Below, one piece after another: positions 17,324-25,416 of a stretch of DNA of 36,849 nucleotides (position 1 is its first letter; every line of letters begins with the position of its first letter). The notes under the pieces are model-generated. The model was not told where the DNA came from, did no database searches, and saw only the letters and a program-made list of their open reading frames with translations. Both the position numbers and the translations under genes were made by a program. Where the stretch lies: contig CALWJT010000044.1 of the NCBI GenBank assembly GCA_944381075.1, forward strand, positions 1 through 36,849, given 5' to 3'. The stretch comes from an uncultured Clostridia bacterium (GTDB lineage: Bacteria; Bacillota; Clostridia; Oscillospirales; CAG-272).

Positions 17324-17693
17324 AAAAGCAAGCGAAAATTTGTGTTTTTCCTATGGAACGGGTCTTTCGTCGGACAATAAAATTTCGGTGGCTCCCGAGA
17401 GGGCCTCGCTTTTCTGATTGGTCTTTCTCTTTCCTTTTCTGTTACGATTGGCGAAAAGGGAGGTTGAGGTTCTCCTTGATAAAAAGCAGGAGGGCAGAGC
17501 TTGGAGCTTCCATTTTTTACAGGTATGTCGAAATTTGTTGTTTTTGCATAAATTCCCGGTGTCTGAAAATACTATGGGTGACAATCAAAGTTTGGAGAAT
17601 AAGGCGGAAACAAGATCGCTTGTTCCTTCAATGTCCCGCCGGACATGCGCCTTTTTTCCGGCTGACAGAAGGGATTTTTATACAAGATACCAT
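17324..17693 (+). other. 370-nt leader/intergenic region before LysM-CAP gene
   Basis: I find no gene. Two adjacent hairpins near the 3' end, GGAA(A)CAAG with CTTGTTCC (17607-17627) and ATGTCC with GGACAT (17631-17646), are followed by a run of six T (17652-17657), only 37 nt before the LysM-CAP start. This looks like an intrinsic terminator or an attenuator. I could not match the upstream part to a riboswitch class that I know, and no convincing promoter is visible. Confidence 0.4.
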
Positions 17694-18305
17694 ATGAAAC
17701 GATTCGTAAAAACGCTTTCACTTGCCTTTATACTGATTGCCGTATGGAACCTGACGGTATCTGCTGCCGGAGGGATCCGATATACGGTGAGGTCCGGTGA
17801 TTCCATGTGGAGGATTGCCGTGCAGTATGAAATCGGGCTTTCCGAGATCATCGAGGCGAATCCTCAGATTGCAAACCCGGATTTGATTTATCCCGGACAG
17901 GTCCTCACCATCCCGCAGATCGAGTCTTCGGTGCTTTCCTTTGAAGAAGAGGTCGTAAGGCTTACCAATGAGAAGCGCGCAATATACGGGCTTCCTGCGC
18001 TTACGGTCAACTGGGAGCTTTCCCGTGTGGCGAGATATAAATCGCAGGATATGTGTGATCTCGGATATTTTTCGCATACCAGTCCCACTTACGGTTCCCC
18101 CTTTGATATGATGAAAAATTTTGGGATCTCCTACCGGGCTGCCGGTGAGAATATCGCCCGCGGACAGACGACGCCGGAAATGGTGGTCGAGGCGTGGTGG
18201 AATTCTTCGGGACACCGGCAGAATATGCTGAATGCCGCTTATACGCAGATCGGCGTCGGATATGTCGCCGACGGCAATTACTGGACACAGATGTTCATCG
18301 GATAA
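17694..18305 (+). CDS. Secreted LysM-CAP (YkwD-like) protein
   Basis: A 203-residue secreted protein. Residues 1-25 form a signal peptide (KR followed by a hydrophobic core and SAAG). Residues about 28-73 are one LysM peptidoglycan-binding domain (YTVRSGDSMWRIA ... IYPGQVLTIP). Residues about 85-203 are a CAP/SCP domain with NEKRAIYGLPAL, HTSP, GENIARG and SSGHRQNML, the family signature of YkwD-like proteins. Family members are extracellular and often involved in spore or wall biology; enzymatic activity is not established. I chose ATG 17694 because it gives a signal peptide, although its ribosome site is poor. A longer open frame back to 17418 gives no family similarity. Confidence 0.82.
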   Translation: MKRFVKTLSLAFILIAVWNLTVSAAGGIRYTVRSGDSMWRIAVQYEIGLSEIIEANPQIANPDLIYPGQVLTIPQIESSVLSFEEEVVRLTNEKRAIYGLPALTVNWELSRVARYKSQDMCDLGYFSHTSPTYGSPFDMMKNFGISYRAAGENIARGQTTPEMVVEAWWNSSGHRQNMLNAAYTQIGVGYVADGNYWTQMFIG

Positions 18306-18336
18306 AAAAACGGCCGCTTAGGGCGGCTGTTTTTTT
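18304..18336. terminator. Bidirectional terminator LysM-CAP/epimerase
   Basis: A 14-bp stem with one G-U pair (18304-18317 with 18323-18336), A7 on the left and T7 on the right. It serves both convergent genes. Confidence 0.88.
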
Positions 18337-19180
18337 ATAGAATGGTGATGGAATATGCAAACTGGAACTCGTCCGACGGAGAAAGCCTTTGGATGTAAGG
18401 CTTTTCCTCGATTTTTCCGGATACCGCGGGATTGTCGCAAATGCCGTACCACGGCTCGATGCAGATGAACGGAGCGCCGGGCTTTGCCCAAAGTCCCACG
18501 AACGGGACTTGCCCGAAGTCGATCTTTAGAAGCTCCCGTCCGGTTTTTGATACGATTTTGGCCGAGGTGCTGGAAAGATTTGAAAAGAAAAGCGCGTCGG
18601 CATCGAACAGGTGCTCGGTGATTTCAATGGATTTGCGGTGCTTGGCAAGTGTTTTCTCACCGCACGAGAGTCCCGATTCGTCGAAAAGCAAGGTCGTGAA
18701 GGTCTCATATTCTGAAAACTTCACGAAATCTCCGATCGCAATCTGAAACGCAGGATGTGCGCCAAGGGAAAAATACATTTCCTCCTTGCCCATATTTTTT
18801 ACAATGTTGAGGACGTGAAGCGTGGTCTGGTCCAGAGAATATTCGGCTGTCAGCGCAAATTCAAACGGATAGACGCGGCGCGTTTCCTCGTTGGCTTCTA
18901 AGCGAAACATCGCCTTTGTATCGGAGGCCGTCAAAATTTCAAATTGGCTTTTGCGCGCGAAGCCGTGCTTGGGAAGATAATATTTTTTATCATGGTAAAG
19001 AAAGCTGTCAGAAAGCAGCCTGCCTGTGATGGGGAAGAGGATCGGGGATTGTCCGCTCCAGACGGACGGCTCGCCCTGCCAGAGGTATTCTTTGCCGGTT
19101 TTGTTATCCGAAATTCCGGAAAGCTCGGCCCCATAAGGCTTGATTTTGACCGTAAGGCTTGAATTTTTTAGTATGATCAT
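18335..19180 (-). CDS. Aldose 1-epimerase family protein, LacX-like
   Basis: A 281-residue protein of the galactose mutarotase fold. Recognisable segments are KIKPYGAELSGI at the start, PILFPITGRL (Arg at about residue 54), LPKHGFAR (catalytic-type His at about 74), SLGAHPAFQI (second His near 140), and FICIEPWYGICD with the conserved Glu near the end. This matches the LacX branch of uncharacterised sugar epimerases. These probably interconvert anomers of hexoses or hexose derivatives. Own promoter at 19246-19274, ribosome site GGAGGATA. Confidence 0.85.
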   Translation of the reverse strand: MIILKNSSLTVKIKPYGAELSGISDNKTGKEYLWQGEPSVWSGQSPILFPITGRLLSDSFLYHDKKYYLPKHGFARKSQFEILTASDTKAMFRLEANEETRRVYPFEFALTAEYSLDQTTLHVLNIVKNMGKEEMYFSLGAHPAFQIAIGDFVKFSEYETFTTLLFDESGLSCGEKTLAKHRKSIEITEHLFDADALFFSNLSSTSAKIVSKTGRELLKIDFGQVPFVGLWAKPGAPFICIEPWYGICDNPAVSGKIEEKPYIQRLSPSDEFQFAYSITIL

Positions 19181-19245
19181 GGCTTTTATCCTCCCCCATA
19201 TATTGCGCGGCGGCGCAGACGGAGCGCAATGCTGTTCTTATCTTT

Positions 19246-19274
19246 ATCATATCGTATTTCTTTTCGTTTGTCAA
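19246..19274 (-). promoter_or_regulatory. Promoter of epimerase gene
   Basis: TTGACA (19269-19274), 17-bp spacer, TATGAT (19246-19251) on the minus strand. Confidence 0.78.
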
Positions 19275-19561
19275 TGAAATCCATCCATCTTCTTTGTAGG
19301 TATGCGGTCGATCCTGTTTTTTGGAATTTATATGGAGCGGATAGACGTCAAATCATGGGCGGCTTATAAACATGTGGAAAATCCTTGCGGTCTTTGCTTC
19401 TGCTCCGGACGGGCGAGACCATGGCTTATCCGAGCGTCTGATTTCGGCAAAGGGATTTGTCAATCCAAACGTACTGCCTGCAGGAGCGCCGCGCTTTTCC
19501 CATTTGCGGGACGCTGAAGCTTGGCGGCGGACTGCGGGACGCCGAAATCCCAAAAAAGGGC
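19275..19561. other. Intergenic, no gene recognised
   Basis: About 290 nt between the epimerase promoter and the thrS promoter. Short open frames exist on both strands, but none shows a ribosome site with a recognisable protein. Confidence 0.5.
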
Positions 19562-19590
19562 TTGACAAAATCGGGTTTCCGGTATAAACT
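19562..19590 (+). promoter_or_regulatory. Promoter of thrS
   Basis: TTGACA (19562-19567), 17-bp spacer, TAAACT (19585-19590); TATAAA two bases earlier is an alternative -10. Transcription would start near 19597, at the 5' end of the T-box leader. Confidence 0.75.
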
Positions 19591-19596
19591 GTTCTT

Positions 19597-19817
19597 ATAG
19601 GAAAAGACATACCACGGACATGTCACCGTCGGATTCCGCAAAGAGAGGCTGCGTCGCGGCTGAGAGCGCGCCCGGAGAACGACGGAGGGATACCGCCGTG
19701 CCGCCGTGCGCAGGAAATGGCGCGCCGGGTCCGCCCGTTATCGCGGTTTAGAGTGAAATCTTGAGTGGAACCGTGCAAAGCACCTCAAGCCGGAGAACCG
19801 GTCTTGGGTGCTTTTTT
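19597..19817 (+). promoter_or_regulatory. Threonyl T-box riboswitch
   Basis: The leader has the order of T-box elements: stem I with AGAGAGGCTGC and GGCTGAGAGCG distal elements; a candidate specifier ACC (19692-19694, threonine) in GATACCGCC; then the T-box-like GAGTGGAACCGTGC (19764-19777), where UGGA is expected to pair with the tRNA acceptor end. An antiterminator around the T-box competes with the terminator stem 19779-19793 / 19798-19812 followed by six T. Uncharged tRNA-Thr should favour read-through into thrS. Confidence 0.9.
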
Positions 19818-19857
19818 GATTTTTTAATCCGCAGCATGCGGAGAAAGGAACTCTGTT

Positions 19858-21624
19858 ATGAAGATCATTGAACACGACGGCAGCATCGTTGAATCCAATT
19901 TTGAAGAGGAGCTGGGGAGAAATGCACTGCGGCATACGGCCTCGCATATTCTTGCGCAGGCGGTGAAGCGCCTTTATCCGGAGACAAAGCTTGCGATCGG
20001 TCCTTCGATCAAGGACGGCTTTTATTACGATTTTGACCGTGATACGCCGTTCTCGGACGAGGATATCGCCGCCATCGAGGCGGAGATGAAGAAAATCGTC
20101 AAGGAAAACCTCAAGCTCGAACGCTATACGCTTCCAAGAGAGGAAGCCATCCGGTTCATGGAGGAAAAGGGCGAGCCGTATAAGGTGGAGCTGATCCGCG
20201 ATCTGCCGGAGGATGCGGAACTGAGCTTCTTCCGTCAGGGGGAATTCACGGACCTTTGCGCGGGACCTCATGTGACCTATACCTCGGCGGTCAAGGCGGT
20301 GAAGCTTACTTCCGTTGCGGGCGCATACTGGCGCGGCAATGAAAAGAACAAAATGCTCATTCGTATCTATGGGACTGCGTTTACCAAAAAAGAGGAGCTT
20401 GAGCAGTATCTCGAGCGCATTGAGGAAGCGAAAAAGCGCGATCACAGAAAGCTTGGCCGAGAACTGGGCATTTTTACCATTATGGATGAGGGGCCCGGCT
20501 TCCCGTTCTTTCTTCCGAAGGGCATGATCTTAAAAAACACGCTGATCGATTACTGGCGGGAGATCCATACCCGCGAGGGATATATGGAGATCAGCACGCC
20601 GGTTATGCTCAATAAAACGCTTTGGGAGACCTCCGGCCACTGGGAGCATTACAAGGACAACATTTATACGACGACCATCGATGAGCAGACCTTCTGTATC
20701 AAGCCGATGAACTGTCCCGGCGGGATGCTTGTTTACAAGATGGAGCCGCGGTCCTACCGCGATCTGCCGATGCGGATCGGAGAGCTGGGACTTGTCCACC
20801 GTCACGAGAAGTCCGGCGCGCTGCATGGGCTGATGCGGGTACGCTGCTTTACGCAGGACGATGCCCATATCTATATGACGGAGGATCAAATTTCCGATGA
20901 GATCAAGGGCGTTGTGCGTTTGATCGACGAGGTATATGCGCTGTTCGGCTTCAAGTATCATGTGGAGCTTTCGACCATGCCGGAGGATCATCTCGGCTCG
21001 CTCGAGGACTGGGAACTTGCGACAAGCGGACTGCGCCATGCACTGGATGAGCTTGGCATGCCATATGCCGTCAACGAGGGAGACGGCGCATTCTACGGAC
21101 CGAAAATCGACTTCCACCTTGAGGATTCCCTCGTCCGTACCTGGCAGTGCGGCACCATTCAGCTCGATTTCCAGCTCCCGATGCGCTTTGAGGCGGAATA
21201 TACTGCGGCTGACGGACAGAAGCGCCGTCCGATCATGATCCACCGCGTCGTGTTCGGCTCCATCGAACGTTTTATCGGAATCCTGATCGAGCATTACGCC
21301 GGCAAATTCCCGATGTGGCTCGCGCCGGTCCAGGTGAAAGTCATCACCATCACGGACCGCGCGAACGGATATGCGCAGGAAGTCACGGCCGCGCTGAAAG
21401 CGCGCGGGATCCGCGCGGAGCTCGACTGCCGCAGCGAAAGTGCGAATTATAAAATCCGTGCAGCGCAGCTGGAAAAGGTGCCGTATATGCTTGTCCTTGG
21501 AGACCGTGAGGTGGAAAATGAGACGATATCCGTGCGCACGCGAGACGGCAAGGTGCTGGGCAGTATGACGCTCGATGCGTTCGGCAGGATGGCGGAGGAA
21601 GAGATCCGCACGAAAAAAAGCTGA
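19858..21624 (+). CDS. thrS: Threonine-tRNA ligase
   Basis: A 588-residue class II ThrRS. The editing domain has HTASHILAQA (HxxxH) near residue 26 and the Cys-His pair in DLCAGPHVT near 140. The catalytic core shows IKPMNCPGGM (zinc Cys), motif 2 LGLVHRHEKSGALHG, and motif 3 HRVVFGSIERFIG, followed by the anticodon domain (APVQVKV onward). The N-terminal TGS domain of about 60 residues found in E. coli ThrRS is missing; the ORF begins just at the editing domain, with a good AAAGGA ribosome site. It is controlled by the T-box upstream. The downstream NUDIX gene overlaps its stop by one base. Confidence 0.97.
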   Translation: MKIIEHDGSIVESNFEEELGRNALRHTASHILAQAVKRLYPETKLAIGPSIKDGFYYDFDRDTPFSDEDIAAIEAEMKKIVKENLKLERYTLPREEAIRFMEEKGEPYKVELIRDLPEDAELSFFRQGEFTDLCAGPHVTYTSAVKAVKLTSVAGAYWRGNEKNKMLIRIYGTAFTKKEELEQYLERIEEAKKRDHRKLGRELGIFTIMDEGPGFPFFLPKGMILKNTLIDYWREIHTREGYMEISTPVMLNKTLWETSGHWEHYKDNIYTTTIDEQTFCIKPMNCPGGMLVYKMEPRSYRDLPMRIGELGLVHRHEKSGALHGLMRVRCFTQDDAHIYMTEDQISDEIKGVVRLIDEVYALFGFKYHVELSTMPEDHLGSLEDWELATSGLRHALDELGMPYAVNEGDGAFYGPKIDFHLEDSLVRTWQCGTIQLDFQLPMRFEAEYTAADGQKRRPIMIHRVVFGSIERFIGILIEHYAGKFPMWLAPVQVKVITITDRANGYAQEVTAALKARGIRAELDCRSESANYKIRAAQLEKVPYMLVLGDREVENETISVRTRDGKVLGSMTLDAFGRMAEEEIRTKKS

Positions 21625-22106
21625 TGGAAGCCCGCGTCAAGCTCTATAATATGACGATGGTGTATGACGGGCACGGCCGCGCGCTGGTCCTTGACAGGAC
21701 CAAGAGCGACTGGCCGGGGCTGACCTTTCCCGGCGGCCACGTGGAACCGGGGGAGGGCATCGTCGCCTCCGCTGTGCGGGAAATCCGTGAGGAAACAGGA
21801 CTTTCCGTCCGAAATCTTGAGCCGTGCGGCGTCGTTCACTGGGCGGAGAAAAATGCAGACCGCCGGTGTCTGGAATTTCTTTACCGAACATCGGATTTTT
21901 CTGGCATCCCATCAGACGGTACGCGTGAGGGAAAGATTTTCTGGATGGAAATGGAGGCGCTGCGCGCTTCCGACAGGCTGTCCCCTAATTTTGAGCGGTA
22001 TCTGCCGCTTTTCCGGGAGCATGGCTTCTCAGAGCTGTTTTTTGAATGGGACGGGATATCTTGGGACGGCGTGCCGCAGTATTTTCGATATCGATTCGGA
22101 GAATAA
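21624..22106 (+). CDS. NUDIX hydrolase, MutT-like
   Basis: A 160-residue protein with a full Nudix box: GGHVEPGEG leading into REIREETGL at about residues 36-60. The short N-terminal part (NMTMVYDGHGRALVLDR) and FPGGHVEPGE resemble 8-oxo-dGTP diphosphatase-like proteins. Its ATG shares one base with the thrS stop (TGATG), so it is probably translationally coupled to thrS and thus under the T-box as well. A role in nucleotide-pool cleaning or in removing an aminoacylation by-product is only a guess. Confidence 0.88.
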   Translation: MEARVKLYNMTMVYDGHGRALVLDRTKSDWPGLTFPGGHVEPGEGIVASAVREIREETGLSVRNLEPCGVVHWAEKNADRRCLEFLYRTSDFSGIPSDGTREGKIFWMEMEALRASDRLSPNFERYLPLFREHGFSELFFEWDGISWDGVPQYFRYRFGE

Positions 22107-22481
22107 GGATACGGACAGGGAAAAGGGCATTGGACAATTTTCCGGCTGGGGAACAGGCGAGAGACAGCTCTGCGCTTGGGAGCACCGGAGCGGGCGCGGC
22201 CTTTCTGGTCCCCCCGGTATGGGTTCTGCCATAGGAGCAGAGTTTTTTCCGCTGCCGGCAAGAAGGCTTAGCGCCATTTTTTCATGTGCACTTGGCCGCG
22301 TATTTTTCAGAGACGACAGGGGATTTTCCGTGCGGTATGAGACGCCTCGCCGTTGCAGCCGTATTTGGATTCCGACCTCTGTATTCCGTGTCCGCGGCAG
22401 AGGAGATTCCGGCTGCTTTCAGCCTGAAGGAAGAATATATGAGATTTTCTGGGAGCCTTTCGCTTCCATGGGGATGATGGT
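22107..22481 (+). other. 375-nt stretch without confident gene, possibly degraded coding DNA
   Basis: All three forward frames have open pieces. One frame, starting at ATG 22337, gives a signal-like MRRLAVAAVFGF; another, open through the whole stretch, has a coding-like RIYEIFWEPFAS close to the beta-helix gene start. None has a good ribosome site or a family I recognise. It may be a frame-shifted remnant or just GC-rich spacer that happens to lack stops. Confidence 0.35.
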
Positions 22482-23723
22482 ATGGTATATTATATCGACA
22501 GAGAGAACGGGACCGGCGACGGAAGGTCGCCGGAAAGTCCGCGCGCAGATTACCGTGACCTTGCGCTCGCGCCGGGGGACAGAGTCCTGTTTCGCCGCGG
22601 GACCGTCATGCGGGAGCGTCTTGTCACGTCCTGCGGCGAGCAAGGCGCGCCGATCGTATTCGGCGCCTATGGGGAGGGCGCACCGCCGCGCTTTCTCGGC
22701 TCCGTAAACCTTGGACATGCGGAGGACTGGGAGCCGGTTCGGCCGAACGTCTGGCGCTGCACGAGGCGGCCTGACACGGAGGCGTGCAGTTTCGTTTTTG
22801 ACGGCGGCGCCTCCTTCGGAACGCTGCGCTGGAGCCTTGACGCGCTTTGCGGGCAGGGGGATTTCTTCGACGAATGCTATGGATTTTCTTCGCAAAGGCT
22901 CGCGTGTGAGGGCGGACTTTTCCTCTTTTCGAGGAAAAATCCGGCCGAATCATACCGGTCGGTCGAGTGTGCCGTATACGGCGGCAGGAACCTTGCGGAT
23001 GCCGGCCATGATATGCGCATTGAAAATCTCTCTTTTGAAATGAGCGGGGTCCACGGCGTTTCCGGAAAGGGTATCCGAACCGAGGTCTTTGGATGCCGTT
23101 TCCGTCATATCGGCGGCTGCGTCTGGAGCCGCGAGAGAAAGATCCGATTTGGGAACGCCGTGGAGTTTTGGAATATCTGTGAGGATACCCGTGTAGAAAA
23201 CTGCCTGTTCGACGAAATCTATGATTCCTGTGTGACCCATCAGGGCGGGGCAGAATGCAGACCGGCACGTCATGTCCGTATTCTGCGCAATCTGTTTTCA
23301 AATTATGGCATGGCTGCCTATGAATGCCGGGATAAGCTGCCCATCGATACGGTCTTTGCGGCAAATCTCTGCGAGGGGGCGGGATGTGGGTTTTCTACCC
23401 TCGGCGATACGGTCCCGCGTAATTCCGAGATTTATCCGGAGCCGATGGGACATCACGTCTTTATCTGGCGGATCCCTGCTGCGACCGAGGGCGGCTCGCT
23501 TGTAATGGAGCAGAATATTTTTGGGAATGCGCCGCAGGGAGCCGCCGTATATTCGACGGCTGCGCCCTCTGCGGAAGCGCAGATTTTGATGAGGCAGAAT
23601 CTTTATCGGATGGAAAAGAGGGCGTTTTTCTGCCGGTTCGGCGGGAAAAACTATAAGGATTTTGAAGAATATCGGAACGAAACGAAAAAGGATGCGGAAA
23701 GTATCCTTGCCGGTTCGGCTTGA
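22482..23723 (+). CDS. Right-handed parallel beta-helix protein
   Basis: A 413-residue protein. The N-terminus YYIDRENGTGDGRSPESP, then APGDRVLFRRGTVMRERL, is the standard opening of pectate-lyase-like beta-helix proteins of gut and soil Firmicutes. Repeating strands around 180-330 (FEMSGVHGVSGKGIRTEVFGCRF split by turns, NCLFDEIYDSCVTHQGG, ILRNLFSNYGMAAYE) fit the coils of that fold. Such proteins bind or cleave acidic polysaccharides. It has no signal peptide, which is unusual for a polysaccharide lyase. Start ATG 22482 has GGGGATG nearby. The next gene follows after 13 nt. Confidence 0.72.
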   Translation: MVYYIDRENGTGDGRSPESPRADYRDLALAPGDRVLFRRGTVMRERLVTSCGEQGAPIVFGAYGEGAPPRFLGSVNLGHAEDWEPVRPNVWRCTRRPDTEACSFVFDGGASFGTLRWSLDALCGQGDFFDECYGFSSQRLACEGGLFLFSRKNPAESYRSVECAVYGGRNLADAGHDMRIENLSFEMSGVHGVSGKGIRTEVFGCRFRHIGGCVWSRERKIRFGNAVEFWNICEDTRVENCLFDEIYDSCVTHQGGAECRPARHVRILRNLFSNYGMAAYECRDKLPIDTVFAANLCEGAGCGFSTLGDTVPRNSEIYPEPMGHHVFIWRIPAATEGGSLVMEQNIFGNAPQGAAVYSTAAPSAEAQILMRQNLYRMEKRAFFCRFGGKNYKDFEEYRNETKKDAESILAGSA

Positions 23724-23736
23724 AGGAGGGAAGAGC

Positions 23737-25140
23737 ATGAAAACGGATGTTGTCATCGTCGGCGCGGGACCGGCGGGAATTTTCACGGCGATTGAAATGA
23801 TCCGAGGCGGGAGCCGAAAGAAGATCACCATTGTGGAAAAGGGGAGCGCGATCGAAAACCGCCATTGTCCGAAGGAAAAGACGAAGCGGTGCGTAAATTG
23901 CAAGCCTTATTGTCATATTACGACAGGATTTTCCGGCGCCGGCGCTTTCTCAGATGGGAAGCTGTCTTTAAGCTATGAGGTGGGCGGAGACCTGCCGACG
24001 CTTGTCGGCGAGGACGTCGTGCAGGATACGATCCATTATACGGATGGGATCTATCTCGAATTCGGTGCGGACGAGCATGTCGAGGGCGTATCCGACAACG
24101 AGGCAAAAAAGGAGATCCGCAAGCGTGCGATCCAGGCTGGACTAAAGCTTGTGGACTGTCCGATCCGTCATCTCGGTACGGAAAAGGCGCAGGATCTTTA
24201 TTATGCGATCGAGCAGTATCTTTTGAAAAACGGCGTCGAGATCATTTTCGGCTACGAATGCACGGACATCCTCATCACGGACGGTGTTTGCCGCGGGATC
24301 CAGATCACAAACGGGAAGGAGTCGCTTGAGATCCTCTCCGAGCGCACGATCGTCGCGACCGGACGGCGCGGCGCGGAATGGCTGGAGAAGACCTGCACGG
24401 ATCATAATATCGATCATGTCCCGGGGACGGTCGACATCGGCGTCCGCGTCGAGGTACGCAACGAGATCATGGAGCAGATCAACGAGGTGCTGTATGAATC
24501 CAAGCTCATCGGATATCCGAAGCCGTTCAAAAACAAGGTGCGTACCTTCTGTCAAAACCCGGGAGGTTTTGTCAGTCAGGAAAATTACGACAATGACCTT
24601 GCCGTCGTCAACGGACATTCCTATAAAGAGCTCAAGTCGGACAACACCAATTTGGCGATTCTTTGTTCCCACAATTTCAACGTACCGTTCAATCAGCCGA
24701 TCAAATATGCGCAGAAGGTCGGAGAGCTGACCAATATGCTCGGTGCGGGACATATCCTGGTACAGCGGTTCGGGGATATCCTTGACGGAAAGCGTACGTG
24801 GCAGAAGGAGCTGTCGCAGTCGAATCTGCGTCCGACGCTTCCGGACGCGGTGGCGGGCGACATCACGGCGGCGATGCCGTACCGTGCGATGATGAACATC
24901 ATCAATTTTATTCAGGCGATGGACCATGTCGTGCCGGGCTTTGCCTCAACGGAGACGCTGCTTTATTCGCCGGAGCTGAAATTTTACAGCAACCGCGTCA
25001 AGATGAATGAGGAGCTGGAAACGAGCGTGAAGGGGCTGCACTGTCTCGGCGATTCCAGCGGATGGACGAGGGGGCTCATGATGGCGTCCGTCATGGGAGT
25101 CCTGATGGGACGAAAGATCGTAAGGGACGAAAAAGAATAA
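23737..25140 (+). CDS. FAD-dependent oxidoreductase (COG2509 type)
   Basis: A 467-residue flavoprotein. It begins with an FAD-binding Rossmann motif DVVIVGAGPAGIFTA and has a second FAD contact near the C-terminus (LHCLGDSSGWTRGLMMA). After the first motif come CPKEKTKRCVNCKPYCH, a cysteine-rich segment, and FSGAGAFSDGKLSLS, both typical of the uncharacterised FAD-dependent dehydrogenases of COG2509. Reaction and partner are unknown. Start ATG 23737 follows GAAGGAGGG; an earlier in-frame ATG at 23662 lies inside the beta-helix gene and is rejected. A terminator follows at once. Confidence 0.85.
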   Translation: MKTDVVIVGAGPAGIFTAIEMIRGGSRKKITIVEKGSAIENRHCPKEKTKRCVNCKPYCHITTGFSGAGAFSDGKLSLSYEVGGDLPTLVGEDVVQDTIHYTDGIYLEFGADEHVEGVSDNEAKKEIRKRAIQAGLKLVDCPIRHLGTEKAQDLYYAIEQYLLKNGVEIIFGYECTDILITDGVCRGIQITNGKESLEILSERTIVATGRRGAEWLEKTCTDHNIDHVPGTVDIGVRVEVRNEIMEQINEVLYESKLIGYPKPFKNKVRTFCQNPGGFVSQENYDNDLAVVNGHSYKELKSDNTNLAILCSHNFNVPFNQPIKYAQKVGELTNMLGAGHILVQRFGDILDGKRTWQKELSQSNLRPTLPDAVAGDITAAMPYRAMMNIINFIQAMDHVVPGFASTETLLYSPELKFYSNRVKMNEELETSVKGLHCLGDSSGWTRGLMMASVMGVLMGRKIVRDEKE

Positions 25141-25177
25141 GAAAATGCCGCCTCCTCATAGGCGGCATTTTCTTTAT
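25141..25177 (+). terminator. Terminator of FAD oxidoreductase gene
   Basis: A perfect 12-bp stem (25141-25152 with 25161-25172), 8-nt loop, T-rich tail. Confidence 0.9.
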
Positions 25178-25199
25178 TCAAATTTTTCCCTAAAAGTAG

Positions 25200-25228
25200 T
25201 TGACATTTGGAACGGAATGGTGTATAAT
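25200..25228 (+). promoter_or_regulatory. Promoter of tRNA-Pro unit
   Basis: TTGACA (25200-25205), 17-bp spacer, TATAAT (25223-25228): a perfect consensus vegetative promoter, typical of stable RNA genes. Start near 25235. Confidence 0.88.
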
Positions 25229-25234
25229 ACTAAA

Positions 25235-25416
25235 GCCATAGAGGGTAGGGCAGTCCTTTTTCATAAAAGAGTCTTTGCCCATAGCTCTGCGGAAGATCGA
25301 TGCTGGGAAGCACAGAGAGAAAAAAGCTGTGGCGTAAGGCTTCTTTGAAATGGCGCCGTTGTATTCCTGTGAGTGAGGTCTTTTCACGGGACAGTGGCGA
25401 TCCATTCGATCAAAAT
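25235..25416 (+). ncRNA. Structured leader RNA upstream of tRNA-Pro
   Basis: About 182 nt lie between the transcription start and the tRNA, with no ORF. Complementary segments suggest a compact fold: P1 pairs GCCAT (25235-25239) with ATGGC (25350-25354). Inside it, hairpin A pairs 25240-25243 and 25248-25252 with TGCCC (25276-25280) and CTCT, and hairpin B pairs GAAGC plus ACAG (25307-25315) with CTGT and GCTTC (25327-25343). Hairpin C is the strongest: 25355-25361 and 25365-25372 pair with 25384-25398, 15 bp in all. RNase P processing of the tRNA would free this leader as a separate RNA. I do not recognise a known family (not 4.5S, tmRNA, T-box). Confidence 0.5.

Noticed and set aside
17418-17693. 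An N-terminal extension of 92 codons for the LysM-CAP protein
   Set aside because: The clear signal peptide begins at the ATG at 17694; the extension has no similarity and contains terminator-like hairpins.
21787-22707. A 306-codon plus-strand open frame running from the NUDIX gene into the beta-helix gene
   Set aside because: It overlaps both real genes in another frame. Only the middle part (22107-22481) could be coding, and that is treated as an uncertain region.
25235-25416. tRNA-Pro leader as SRP 4.5S RNA, tmRNA or a T-box
   Set aside because: The conserved GGAAG/AGCAG apical loop of SRP RNA, tmRNA ends and the T-box sequence are all missing.
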